This document shows positions 1 to 8,209 of a stretch of DNA of 48,988 nucleotides, one piece after another; the first letter of the stretch is position 1, and each line of letters starts with the position of its first letter. The notes beneath the pieces are model-generated. The model had not been told where the DNA came from and did not search any database. It was given only the letters and a program-made list of their open reading frames with translations. This stretch comes from an uncultured Collinsella sp. (GTDB taxonomy: Bacteria > Actinomycetota > Coriobacteriia > Coriobacteriales > Coriobacteriaceae), in NCBI GenBank assembly GCA_934650095.1, contig CAKUFT010000008.1, positions 1-48,988 on the forward strand, written 5' to 3'. A program made the position numbers and the translations under genes.

Positions 1-444
1 AGTGTTGCCGACGTGGCGGACACGATCAAGTCGCTTGGCTTCTATAAGAGCAAGGCCAAGCATGCCGTGGAGGCCGCGCAGATGATCGTTGCCGACTACG
101 GCGGCGAGGTGCCGGCGGACATGAAGGAGCTCGTCAAGCTGCCGGGCGTAGGGCGCAAGACCGCGAACATTGTGCTCAACGTGGGGTTTGGCATCGTGGA
201 AGGCATCGCGGTGGACACGCACGTCAACCGCATTGCGCACCGCCTGATGTTGAGTCCCAAGACGCATGCCAAGGAGCCGCTCAAGACCGAGCAGGATCTG
301 CTCAAGATTTTGCCGCACGAGTATTGGGAGTCGGTCAACCATCAGTGGATTACCTTCGGTCGCGAGATCTGCGACGCCCGCAAACCCAAGTGCGACGAGT
401 GTCCGCTGGCAGATTTGTGCCCCAGCGTGCGCGTGACGGGGTAG
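1..444 (+). CDS. nth: Endonuclease III (5' truncated by window edge)
   Basis: C-terminal two thirds of a base-excision-repair DNA glycosylase/AP lyase that removes oxidised pyrimidines. The frame is open from base 1, so the start lies outside the window. Visible signatures are the helix-hairpin-helix LPGVGRKTANIVLN, which holds the catalytic Lys, the catalytic Asp in VDTHVNR, and a C-terminal 4Fe-4S loop with spacing C-x6-C-x2-C-x5-C (CDARKPKCDECPLADLC). These are the complete hallmarks of the Nth family. The gene is followed by a hairpin terminator at 549-576 and then mfd, another DNA repair gene on the same strand. Confidence 0.95.
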   Translation, partial: SVADVADTIKSLGFYKSKAKHAVEAAQMIVADYGGEVPADMKELVKLPGVGRKTANIVLNVGFGIVEGIAVDTHVNRIAHRLMLSPKTHAKEPLKTEQDLLKILPHEYWESVNHQWITFGREICDARKPKCDECPLADLCPSVRVTG

Positions 445-548
445 GGCGGAACGCATCTTCGTCTGGCGTTTTTTGCGGGGCCGGGTTTGCCCTTGAGCCG
501 GAGTTCTCTCCATGCGCTACCATGACAGGCAACGAATTTGACGAACGA

Positions 549-576
549 CCCGCCGAGCTTGCCCCGGCGGGCTTTT
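549..576 (+). terminator. Hairpin terminator between nth and mfd
   Basis: Perfect 7-bp stem CCCGCCG/CGGCGGG (549-555 with 565-571) followed by C and TTTT. It probably ends the nth transcript, although it sits only 25 nt upstream of the mfd start. Confidence 0.65.
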
Positions 577-601
577 GGCGTTGCGATGCCGGAGGAACAG
601 C

Positions 602-3600
602 ATGCTCATTCATCGTATAGCTGCGCAGCTCTACACTGCCGAGGCGCTGCAGACCGTCGAGGCTGGACTCGATGCCGGCGAGGACGTGACGCTGGCCGTG
701 TCGCAGTCGGGCCGCACGCTTATGGCCGCCGCCCAGTTTGCGCGCCGTCCGCGCCCCACGGTCTACATTGTGAGCGGCGAGGACGCGGCCGATCGTGCCG
801 CCCGCAGCCTTGCCGCCTATGTGGGGCTGGCGCACGTGTGCCGCTTCCCCGAGCGCAAGGACTATCCGTGGCGCGAGCAGGCGCCCGACGACGCCGTGGT
901 GGCCCAGCGCTGCGAGGCACTGGGGCGCATCGTGCGCGGGGACAACTGCATCATGGTCGCCTCGGCCCGCGCACTGCTGCGCTGCGTGCCGCCGGTCGAG
1001 AGCCGCTACTGGGAGTCGACAACCTTTGCGGTGGGCGAGGAGATTCCTTTTGACGAGGTGCCGCAGCGCCTGGTGGGCATGGGCTACACCAATGCCGGCG
1101 CCGCCGATGCGCCCGGCCTGTTCCGCGTGCACGGCGACACCGTCGAGGTGTTCCCCGCGCAGGAAAAGGCGCCCGTGCGCATCGAGTTCTTCGGCGACGA
1201 GATCGATCGCATCCGCCGCATGGTGAGTTCAACGGGCCAGACTATCGGCAACGAGGACAGCATCGAGATCTTCCCCTGTCGCGAGCTCGCACTCACCGAC
1301 GACGCCGTCCACAACATGCATGTGGCGCTCTTCCGCGCCAGCCAGGACGACAGCAAGTTGGCGGCGCTGCTCGAGATGGTGGATGCACGCATCGTCACGC
1401 CCGAGCTCGACCGCTTTTTGCCGGTGATGTACGGCCAGACCGTGAGCCCGCTGTCGCATGTGAGCGGCAAGGCGCTCGTGGTGCTGTCCGAGCCGCGCTC
1501 GCTGTTCGACGACTGCCTGCGCGCCTACGAGGATATCGAGGCACGCGCCGGCGAGGCAGGGGTCGACCGTCTGGACGGCCTGTACGTGCGTGCCCAGCAA
1601 CTCGACTTTGGTGCCCAGCAGCGCCTTAACTACGTGAGCTTGATTCGTGCCGGCGGTGCGGTGACGGCAGAGCTCAAGATTGAGCAGCCGGCCATCGCGG
1701 GCTCGGACAATCGCTTTATGACGCGCATCCAGGAGGTCGTGGGCAAGCGCTATGCCTGCGTGTTTGCCATCCCCGACCGCGGTGCACGCGAGTCGATGGA
1801 GCTCACCTTTGGCGACGAGGGCATTACCTTTGAGGAATCGCTGACCGCGGCACCCGAAAACGCCGGTGTTATCGGCGAGCGCGTACGCGTGGCAGCGGCG
1901 GATTCCGCCGACCGTGCCGCACGCCAGGAGGCCCATGCTTCCATTCGCGAGCGTAAGGCCGACGCGCTCAACGCCCGCTCTCTGGAGGCTGGTGCCGCCC
2001 AGGCTGCCGCCGGCGCCGCCGTGCCCACCATCTCGCGCGGGCGCGTGACCTTTGTGGACGCCGCCCTGCCGCAGGGCGTGGTGGTGCCCGATGCCAACCT
2101 GGCCGTGTTCTCGATCGCCGACCTCAACGCCCGCATGGACGCCAACCGCGCGCGCAGCCGCCGCAAGGTGGACATTACGCAGATCACGTTCCCGTTTAAG
2201 CCGGGCGACTACGTGGTGCACGCCACTCACGGCATCGCGCTCTTTAGCGAGATCGCGCGCCAGGAAGTGGGCGGCAAGGAGCGCGACTACTTCTTGCTGG
2301 AATATGCCGATGGCGACAAGCTCTATGTGCCGCTCGAGCAGGTCGACCGTATCACGCGCTATGTTGGCCCCGACGGCGACAAGCCGCGCCTGACCAGGCT
2401 CAACACCGCCGACTGGACGCGTGCCACCAACAAGGCGCGCAAAAACGCCAAAAAGCTGGCGTTTGACCTGGTCGATCTGTATACGCGCCGCTCGTCGATT
2501 ACCGGTATCGCCTGCCCGCCCGACACGCCCGAGCAGATCGAGATGGAGGAGAGCTTTCCTTACGACGAGACGCGCGACCAGCTGGAGGCCATCGCCGACA
2601 TTAAGGCCGACATGGAGGCACCCAAGCCCATGGACCGCCTGCTGTGCGGCGACGTGGGCTTTGGCAAGACCGAGGTCGCCCTGCGCGCGGCGTTTAAGTG
2701 CGTGGACTCCGGCCGCCAGGTCATGGTGCTCTGCCCCACGACCATTCTGGCCCAGCAGCACTACGAGACGTTCTTTGAGCGCTTTGCCCCGTTTGGCCTG
2801 GAGGTCGAGGTGCTCAGCCGCTTCCGTACGCCGGCGCAGCAAAAGCGCGCACTCAAGGCGTTTGCCGAGGGCGGAATCGACGTGCTTATCGGCACGCATC
2901 GCCTGCTTTCGGCTGACGTGAACCCTAAGAACCTGGGCCTGGTGATCATCGACGAGGAGCAGCGCTTTGGCGTGCAGCACAAGGAGCAGCTCAAAAACCT
3001 GCGCGAGCAGATTGACGTGCTCACGCTTTCGGCAACGCCCATCCCGCGAACCATGCAGATGGCCACGAGCGGCGTGCGCGACATGAGCCTGATCACCACG
3101 CCGCCGACCGGGCGCCGTCCCGTGATCGTGCACGTGGGGGAGTACGACCCCGACGTGGTGAGCGCGGCGATTCGCCTGGAGGTGGGCCGCGGCGGCCAGG
3201 TGTACTACGTGTCCAACCGCGTTAAGACCATCGATGACGCCGTGGCCCGCGTGCACGAGGCCGCGCCCGAGGCGCGCGTGGGCGTGGCACACGGCAAGAT
3301 GAGCCCGCGCGAGGTCGAGGACGTGATGATCGAGTTCGCGACCAAGAAGATCGACGTGCTCATCGCCACGACCATCGTGGAGAGCGGCATCGACAACGCG
3401 ACGGCCAACACGCTCATCATCGAGGATTCGCAGCGTCTGGGCCTGGCGCAGCTTTACCAGCTCAAGGGCCGCGTTGGCCGCTCGGCCACGCAGGCATACG
3501 CGTACTTTATGTTCCCCGGCGAGCTGCCGCTGACCGAGGAGGCCACGGCGCGCCTGACCGCGCTTTCCGAGTTCCAGGACCTGGGCAGCGGCATGCGCAT

Positions 3601-4234
3601 CGCCATGCGCGACCTGGAGATCCGCGGCGCCGGCTCGCTTATGGGCGCCGAGCAGCACGGTAACCTGTCGAGCGTGGGCTTTGACCTGTTTACGCAGATG
3701 CTGGGCCAGGCGGTGGCCGAGGCGCGCGGCGACGACGATGCCGGCGTGGAGGCGGCGAGCGTGGGCATTAACCTGCCGGCCGATTACTTCTTGTCCGAGG
3801 AGTACCTGCCGGCGGTGGACCAGCGCGTGCTCGTGTACCGCAAGCTCGCGGCGGCCGAGGACCTGGAGAGCATCGACGAGGTGCAGGAGGAGACTGAGGC
3901 CGCGCACGGTGAGCTGCCACTGGCGGGGCTCAACCTGTTCAACCGCGCGCGCATCCGCATTCGCGGCGAGCGCCTGGGGCTCGAGAGCGTCACGCTCAGC
4001 GGCGGACGCATCACGTTTTTGGGTGTCGACGTGCCCAAGAAGGTGGCCTTTGAGCTTAAGACCCGCTACGGTGCGGTGAACTTCCCCAAGAGCCGCAAGC
4101 TGTCGGTGCCCTACAAGGCGGGCGCCGGTGCGGGCAGCGGTCTGGGTCGCGGCCTCGACGCCAACGACGGCACCGGCCCCGTGGCGGCGGCACTCATGCT
4201 GCTGCAGCAGTTGGGTGCAAGCGACGACGACTAA
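602..4234 (+). CDS. mfd: Transcription-repair coupling factor Mfd
   Basis: About 1210 residues, the usual Mfd length. Mfd is a double-stranded DNA translocase that removes stalled RNA polymerase and recruits UvrA. The start is ATG 602 (MLIHRIAAQL), 5 nt after GGAGGA; an upstream in-frame start at 575 has no such site. Domains in order: N-terminal UvrB-like module, CarD-like RNA-polymerase-interaction domain around residue 535 (GDYVVHATHGIALF), Walker A GDVGFGKTE with Lys about 689, DEEQ box about 784, LSATPIPRTMQMA motif, GRVGRS motif VI about 956, then the TRG motif region and C-terminal D7 domain. All translocase motifs are intact. Neighbour to nth, consistent with a repair cluster, but separated from it by a hairpin. 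Confidence 0.98.
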   Translation: MLIHRIAAQLYTAEALQTVEAGLDAGEDVTLAVSQSGRTLMAAAQFARRPRPTVYIVSGEDAADRAARSLAAYVGLAHVCRFPERKDYPWREQAPDDAVVAQRCEALGRIVRGDNCIMVASARALLRCVPPVESRYWESTTFAVGEEIPFDEVPQRLVGMGYTNAGAADAPGLFRVHGDTVEVFPAQEKAPVRIEFFGDEIDRIRRMVSSTGQTIGNEDSIEIFPCRELALTDDAVHNMHVALFRASQDDSKLAALLEMVDARIVTPELDRFLPVMYGQTVSPLSHVSGKALVVLSEPRSLFDDCLRAYEDIEARAGEAGVDRLDGLYVRAQQLDFGAQQRLNYVSLIRAGGAVTAELKIEQPAIAGSDNRFMTRIQEVVGKRYACVFAIPDRGARESMELTFGDEGITFEESLTAAPENAGVIGERVRVAAADSADRAARQEAHASIRERKADALNARSLEAGAAQAAAGAAVPTISRGRVTFVDAALPQGVVVPDANLAVFSIADLNARMDANRARSRRKVDITQITFPFKPGDYVVHATHGIALFSEIARQEVGGKERDYFLLEYADGDKLYVPLEQVDRITRYVGPDGDKPRLTRLNTADWTRATNKARKNAKKLAFDLVDLYTRRSSITGIACPPDTPEQIEMEESFPYDETRDQLEAIADIKADMEAPKPMDRLLCGDVGFGKTEVALRAAFKCVDSGRQVMVLCPTTILAQQHYETFFERFAPFGLEVEVLSRFRTPAQQKRALKAFAEGGIDVLIGTHRLLSADVNPKNLGLVIIDEEQRFGVQHKEQLKNLREQIDVLTLSATPIPRTMQMATSGVRDMSLITTPPTGRRPVIVHVGEYDPDVVSAAIRLEVGRGGQVYYVSNRVKTIDDAVARVHEAAPEARVGVAHGKMSPREVEDVMIEFATKKIDVLIATTIVESGIDNATANTLIIEDSQRLGLAQLYQLKGRVGRSATQAYAYFMFPGELPLTEEATARLTALSEFQDLGSGMRIAMRDLEIRGAGSLMGAEQHGNLSSVGFDLFTQMLGQAVAEARGDDDAGVEAASVGINLPADYFLSEEYLPAVDQRVLVYRKLAAAEDLESIDEVQEETEAAHGELPLAGLNLFNRARIRIRGERLGLESVTLSGGRITFLGVDVPKKVAFELKTRYGAVNFPKSRKLSVPYKAGAGAGSGLGRGLDANDGTGPVAAALMLLQQLGASDDD

Positions 4235-4240
4235 TTGGGT

Positions 4241-4275
4241 CGACGCTGCAAACGCCCCATTTGGGCAATCTGACC
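4241..4275. repeat. Partial copy of the CGACGCTGCAAACGCCCC palindrome family
   Basis: Bases 4241-4258 are identical over 18 nt to 17401-17418, and GCAATCTGAC at 4265-4274 also matches that element. Only the left arm is present here; the right arm is missing, so this looks like a decayed or truncated copy lying between mfd and the PAP2 gene. Confidence 0.6.
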
Positions 4276-4291
4276 CCATCGAAAGGAAAGC

Positions 4292-5155
4292 ATGTTCGGG
4301 TATATCTATAAGAAAGATGCCGCTGCTATCGCGGTCATCCTGGCCTTTTGTCTGCTCGTCGGGTCTTTTTTCGATTACCAAATCTCGAGTGCGCTGTTCA
4401 ACTCGTCTAGCCTGTTTGGCCGCTTTGTCGAGGCGGCCGGCGAGCTGCCGTTCGAGCTGACGGCGAGCGTCGCGGGCATTATGCTCGTGCGCTCGGCACG
4501 TCCCGATTCCAAGGCGAGCAAGTGGCTCGCCGCGCTGGGCGTTCTGATCAACGTAGGCCTGGTCGGCTACGAGATTATCGGATCGCTGCGCGTCGGCGGC
4601 AAGCTTATTGCGTTTCAGCTGGTTCTGACGTTTGCATTGGTCATCGCGGCCAACCTCATCGCCTATCGCCTCACGCGCGACACCGACTCCGACGAGCTCA
4701 CGCGCTGGGCGCTGATGGTGCTTGCCGTGTGGGTCGCTCAGGCCATCATCCTCAACGTGGTTGTCAAGCCGCTGTGGTCGCGCCCGCGCATGCGCGTGAT
4801 CGAGGTCACGCCGGGGCTCAATTTTCAGCCGTGGTGGGTGATCGGCAATCCCGACAAGTGGAGCTATATTGCGGCCGGCGTAATCAAGGACGGCTTTAAG
4901 TCGTTTGCGAGCGGACACACGGCGCACGCGGCGATCGGCCTTATGCTCGCCGGGCTTCCCGCGACGGCCTTTACGGAAAAGCCGTCGCGACGCCGCGTGG
5001 TCTTTTGGGTCGCGGCCGTGGTCGCGGCGCTCGTCGCCTTTGGCCGCATCGTGATCGGCGCGCATTTTTTGACCGATGTGAGCTGCGGCTTTGCCCTGGT
5101 GCTGGCACTCGAGTGTCTTGCCGCGCACATTGTCTATCCGCACGGCGTACAATAA
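4292..5155 (+). CDS. PAP2-family membrane phosphatase
   Basis: 287 residues, multi-pass membrane protein with hydrophobic segments from residue 11 onward. The PAP2/acid-phosphatase signature is present in three pieces: KPLWSRP (159-165), ASGHT (206-210, general acid His209) and GRIVIGAHFLTDV (251-263, nucleophile His258 with Asp262). Enzymes of this family remove phosphate from lipid pyrophosphates such as undecaprenyl pyrophosphate or phosphatidylglycerophosphate; the exact substrate cannot be told from sequence. Start ATG 4292 follows AAAGGAAAG. The 10-residue stretch at 30-40 between the first segments is unremarkable. A role in cell-envelope lipid recycling is inference. Confidence 0.85.
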   Translation: MFGYIYKKDAAAIAVILAFCLLVGSFFDYQISSALFNSSSLFGRFVEAAGELPFELTASVAGIMLVRSARPDSKASKWLAALGVLINVGLVGYEIIGSLRVGGKLIAFQLVLTFALVIAANLIAYRLTRDTDSDELTRWALMVLAVWVAQAIILNVVVKPLWSRPRMRVIEVTPGLNFQPWWVIGNPDKWSYIAAGVIKDGFKSFASGHTAHAAIGLMLAGLPATAFTEKPSRRRVVFWVAAVVAALVAFGRIVIGAHFLTDVSCGFALVLALECLAAHIVYPHGVQ

Positions 5156-5201
5156 GCGCCACCTGAATCATCTGGCCGATACCCGGTAAGAGAGGATTGC
5201 C

Positions 5202-6227
5202 ATGCTCGCGTTCAATAACGACTATTCCCACGGTGCGCACCCCGCGGTGCTGCAGGCGCTCGTCGACACCAATATGGAGCCGCAACCCGGCTACGGCACC
5301 GATACGCACACCGAGCATGCCAAGCAGCTCATCCGCGAGGCTTGCCAGGCTCCGGATGCCGATGTGTTCTTGCTGGTTGGTGGCACGCAGGCCAACGCGA
5401 CGGTAATCGACATGCTGCTCGCGCCGTACCAGGGCGTTGTTGCCGCCGAGACCGGCCACGTCGCCTGCCACGAGGCGGGCGCCATCGAGTTTGGCGGCCA
5501 CAAGGTGCTCACCATCCCCGGCTACGAGGGCAAGATGCACGCCGAGGACCTCGAGAACTATATCCAGGTGTTCTACGAAAACGAGAGCTACGAGCATACG
5601 GTGTTCCCGGGTGCCGTGTACGTGAGCCTGTCGACCGAGTACGGCACGCTGTACACCAAGGCCGAGCTCGCGGCGATTCACGCGGTGTGCCAGAAGCGCG
5701 AGATTCCGCTGTTTGTGGATGGCGCTCGCCTGGCCTATGCGCTGGCGGCCGATGAGTGCGACATTACCCTGCCCGAGCTGGCACAGCTGTGTGACGTGTT
5801 CTACATCGGCGGCACCAAGTGCGGCGCGCTTTGCGGCGAGGCCGTGGTGTTTTGCGGCATGCACGCTCCGGCGCATCCCATTCCGCGCATTAAGCAGCAC
5901 GGCGCGTTGCTGGCCAAGGGCCGCCTGACGGGCGTCCAGTTTGAGGCGCTCTTTACCGACGGCCTGTATTTTGAGATTGGTCGCCAGGCGATTGAGACCG
6001 CGCAGGCGCTGCGTCGTGTGCTGCACGAGCGCGGCTACCAGTTCTTCTTGGAGACGCCGACCAACCAGCAGTTTGTGATTCTGCCCAACGAGGACATGGC
6101 GCGCATTCGCGAGCATGCGGCGATTGAGTACTGGGAAAAGTACGACGAGACCCATACGGTGGTGCGCTTTTGCACCAGCTGGGCCACGACGCAGGAGGAC
6201 ATCGACGCGCTGGCGGCTGTCCTGTAG
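5202..6227 (+). CDS. Threonine-aldolase-like PLP enzyme (beta-eliminating lyase family)
   Basis: 341 residues, full length for low-specificity L-threonine aldolases, which cleave threonine to glycine and acetaldehyde. PLP-fold features visible are GGTQAN (60-65, phosphate contact), the FVDGARLAYA segment (171-180) with the cofactor-stacking Asp173 and substrate Arg176, and the Schiff-base Lys206 in YIGGTKCGALCGE. The Lys context (GGTKCGA instead of the SKGLGAP of classical LtaE) marks the divergent subfamily common in anaerobes, so the substrate could be another beta-hydroxy amino acid. Start ATG 5202 follows GAGAGGA. It stands alone between a membrane phosphatase and a terminator. Confidence 0.85.
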   Translation: MLAFNNDYSHGAHPAVLQALVDTNMEPQPGYGTDTHTEHAKQLIREACQAPDADVFLLVGGTQANATVIDMLLAPYQGVVAAETGHVACHEAGAIEFGGHKVLTIPGYEGKMHAEDLENYIQVFYENESYEHTVFPGAVYVSLSTEYGTLYTKAELAAIHAVCQKREIPLFVDGARLAYALAADECDITLPELAQLCDVFYIGGTKCGALCGEAVVFCGMHAPAHPIPRIKQHGALLAKGRLTGVQFEALFTDGLYFEIGRQAIETAQALRRVLHERGYQFFLETPTNQQFVILPNEDMARIREHAAIEYWEKYDETHTVVRFCTSWATTQEDIDALAAVL

Positions 6228-6245
6228 ATTGATGTGATGACGAGG

Positions 6246-6289
6246 GGCCGCCCTGCGCCTGGGTTTGGCGTGGGGCGGCCTTTGCTTTT
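6246..6289 (+). terminator. Rho-independent terminator after the aldolase gene
   Basis: GGCCGCCC (6246-6253) pairs with GGGCGGCC (6273-6280), with further GCGCC/GGCG pairing inside, followed by TTTGCTTTT. Confidence 0.8.
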
Positions 6290-6305
6290 GAGGGGGAGGG
6301 TCTGT

Positions 6306-6908
6306 ATGCCCGAGATATCCGAGCCGACGATTCGTCTGGCAACGCCCGACGACGCGCCGGCGTTGCTTGCCATCTATGAGCCGTATGTGCGCCAGACGGC
6401 GATTACCTGCGAATACGAGGTGCCGAGCGTTGAGGAGTTCGCCGGGCGCATCGAGCGTACGCTCAAGCGCTATCCGTATCTGGTGATGGAGCTGGACGGG
6501 CGCCCGGTAGGCTATGCCTATGTGAGCCCGCTCAACAGCCGCGAGGCATACGACTGGTCGGTCGAGACGTCGATCTACCTGGCGCGCGACGTGCATCACG
6601 GCGGGCTGGGCCGCAAGCTGCACGATGCGCTCAAGCAGTGCCTGGTCGCGATGGGCATCACCAACATGTGCGCGCTCATCGCCGTGCCGCACGACAAAGA
6701 CGACGAATACCTGACGCACAACAGCCAGGACTTCCATGCCCATATGGGGTATCGCCTGGTGGGCGCCTTCGACCGCTGCGCCCAAAAGTTCGGCCGTTGG
6801 TACGACATGTGTTGGATGGAGCTGGTCCTAGCCGAGCGCGTCCCCAACCAGCCCAAACCAACCTGGTTTCCCGCACTTGTTGCCCAAGGTTTCAAACCTA
6901 CCATTTAG
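6306..6908 (+). CDS. GNAT N-acetyltransferase (phosphinothricin-acetyltransferase-like)
   Basis: 200 residues starting MPEISEPTIRLATPDDAPAL; ATG 6306 was chosen because GGGGGAGGG lies just upstream, while the earlier in-frame ATG at 6234 falls inside the preceding terminator. The fold signature is the IRLATPDDAPAL N-terminus, a VETSIYLARD beta strand and the acetyl-CoA loop HHGGLGRKLHDAL near residue 100. The MGYRLVGAFDRCAQKFGRWY segment near the C-terminus is typical of the bar/pat-like acetyltransferase group. Substrate unknown; such enzymes acetylate small amines, methionine sulfone-like compounds or amino-acid analogues. Confidence 0.85.
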   Translation: MPEISEPTIRLATPDDAPALLAIYEPYVRQTAITCEYEVPSVEEFAGRIERTLKRYPYLVMELDGRPVGYAYVSPLNSREAYDWSVETSIYLARDVHHGGLGRKLHDALKQCLVAMGITNMCALIAVPHDKDDEYLTHNSQDFHAHMGYRLVGAFDRCAQKFGRWYDMCWMELVLAERVPNQPKPTWFPALVAQGFKPTI

Positions 6909-7281
6909 GGACAGGTTTTTGGCTGTCTTGCGGTATCAAATCGCCGCAAGAAATGCAGCGTTCGTACGCTTTTTTGACTCGAATCGTCCCGTCGAGACAC
7001 CTTGCGAGCTAAGTGAGTAGACTTTTTGGCGCAAGGCGAGCACAAAGCGTATCTGCTTTAGTAAAACCGCAGGTCACGGAGATGGCTGTTTTGGTTGTGC
7101 TTGGCAGGTCGCGAAAAGTCTACTCACTTAGGTTTACGGTGCTGGATATTCTGGGCAGGAACAGTTGAGCTTGGGCGGCGCGTGTTACCAGGCGATGTTG
7201 GCATTTGCGCCATGCCGGCTTGAGATTTAATAAAAACCGCAGGTAAAACGCATATTAGTTAGTTTCGCCTCGTTTAGTGCG
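6909..7281. other. Intergenic region with hairpin repeats
   Basis: 373 bases between the acetyltransferase and the first gntR gene, without a credible gene. It begins with an AGGGACAGGTTTTT tract next to an AAACCT stretch (REP-like GGGACA motif), carries the 123-nt palindrome at 7009-7131, and then a TAAAAACCGCAGGT tract near 7232 that echoes the unpaired centre of that palindrome. Confidence 0.6.
7009..7131. repeat. 123-nt palindromic element, copy 1
   Basis: The ends are perfect inverted repeats, CTAAGTGAGTAGACTTTT at the left and its complement at the right, and pairing continues inward through GCGAGCAC/GTGCTTGGC. The second copy at 15277-15399 has the same length and differs by roughly a dozen bases by eye. 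The central GTAAAACCGCAGGTCAC is conserved but not self-complementary. It encodes nothing obvious; a MITE-like element or a structured RNA are both possible. Confidence 0.85.
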
Positions 7282-8004
7282 CTAGCCGATGGGCTCGGTG
7301 TATTTGGCGCGGTCGGTTCGTTGGATGCGCTTGGAGACGTGGAGCGGGCGTCCGTCGGTGTCGTAGACGTAGTCGGTGATAAGGATCAGCGCCTGCCCGC
7401 GCTCAACATTGAGCAAAAACGCCTCGTTTTGCGAGGCATAGCACACCTCAAAGGTTTTGTTGCCCTGGGCCGGCGCGCGATGGAACTCCTGGCGCAGCGT
7501 GGCGTAGAGCGACCCGTTGATGTCGCGGTCGATGAGCGCTCCAAAGCTCGGCGGCAGATACGTGGTTTCCAAGCAGAGCGGCACGTCGTCCAGATAGCGC
7601 AGGCGGACGAGCTTGACGAGCTTGCTGCCCACGGCGGCATCAAAGAATTTGGCCACGCTGCCGGCTGCCTTGGCAAAGCCCGAGTCCACCGTGCGCGTAG
7701 TAGGCTTCATGCCTTGGCCCTCGACCTGCTTGGTGTAACTCGAGAACACCAGGTTGTTCTCGTGCACCTCGGGCGTGTCGGCCACAAAGGCGCCGCGTCC
7801 GCGCTCGGTGCGCACCAGACCCTCATCCACCAGTACCTTAAGCGCATGGCGCACGGTACTGCGCGAGAGCCCCGACCCGTCCATGAGCTCCATCTCGGAT
7901 GGCAGCTTGTCTCCGCGTGCGTAGATGCCAGCGGCGATGCGGTCGCGCAGCGTGCCCGCCAGGCGCTCGTATTGGGCCAAGTTCTTTTTCGACGAAGTGC
8001 TCAT
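7282..8004 (-). CDS. GntR/HutC-family regulator with UTRA domain (regulator 1)
   Basis: 240 residues. N-terminal winged helix-turn-helix at about 10-75 (KLPSEMELMDGSGLSRSTVR, then RGRGAFV), followed by a UTRA ligand-binding domain ending near residue 235. UTRA domains usually bind phosphorylated sugars or amino acids. It is divergently transcribed from the SIS gene at 8210, and the 205-bp gap carries several copies of a TTGTATGC-type motif, so it most likely represses that gene and itself until the phosphorylated substrate is present. Divergence from the other two GntR proteins in the window (16649, 19781) suggests a different ligand. Confidence 0.93.
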   Translation of the reverse strand: MSTSSKKNLAQYERLAGTLRDRIAAGIYARGDKLPSEMELMDGSGLSRSTVRHALKVLVDEGLVRTERGRGAFVADTPEVHENNLVFSSYTKQVEGQGMKPTTRTVDSGFAKAAGSVAKFFDAAVGSKLVKLVRLRYLDDVPLCLETTYLPPSFGALIDRDINGSLYATLRQEFHRAPAQGNKTFEVCYASQNEAFLLNVERGQALILITDYVYDTDGRPLHVSKRIQRTDRAKYTEPIG

Positions 8005-8016
8005 GCGACCAACCTG

Positions 8017-8173
8017 TACCTAACTTGTATGCTTACCGAACCAAGCATGTATCTTATACGAGAACAAAACCGCTGGTAAATGATTTCTGAAAACCCTATC
8101 AGCAAAATTTCTAAGACAAATATAGCATACAACTAGTCGACATCGTCAAAACATGTATGTAACTTGTATGCCA
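8017..8173. promoter_or_regulatory. Operator cluster between gntR 1 and the SIS gene
   Basis: AACTTGTATGC occurs at 8022-8032 and AACTTGTATGCC at 8161-8172; an inverted copy GCATACAACT lies at 8125-8134; related GCATGTATCTTATACGAG (8045-8062) and ACATGTATG (8151-8159) fill the region. Repeats of this kind in both orientations fit a GntR dimer binding at the divergent promoters. Confidence 0.65.
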
Positions 8174-8209
8174 TCGAGAGCATCAAACGAGAAGAAAGGC
8201 TGATGCACG

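Noticed and set aside
493..524. TTGAGC ... TACCAT as an mfd promoter
   Set aside because: The spacer is 20 nt and the boxes are weak, and a terminator hairpin follows; not enough to call.
1229..5152. A 1307-residue minus-strand frame opposite mfd and the PAP2 gene
   Set aside because: Antisense artefact of high-GC codon bias; no recognisable domain, and it overlaps two well-supported genes.
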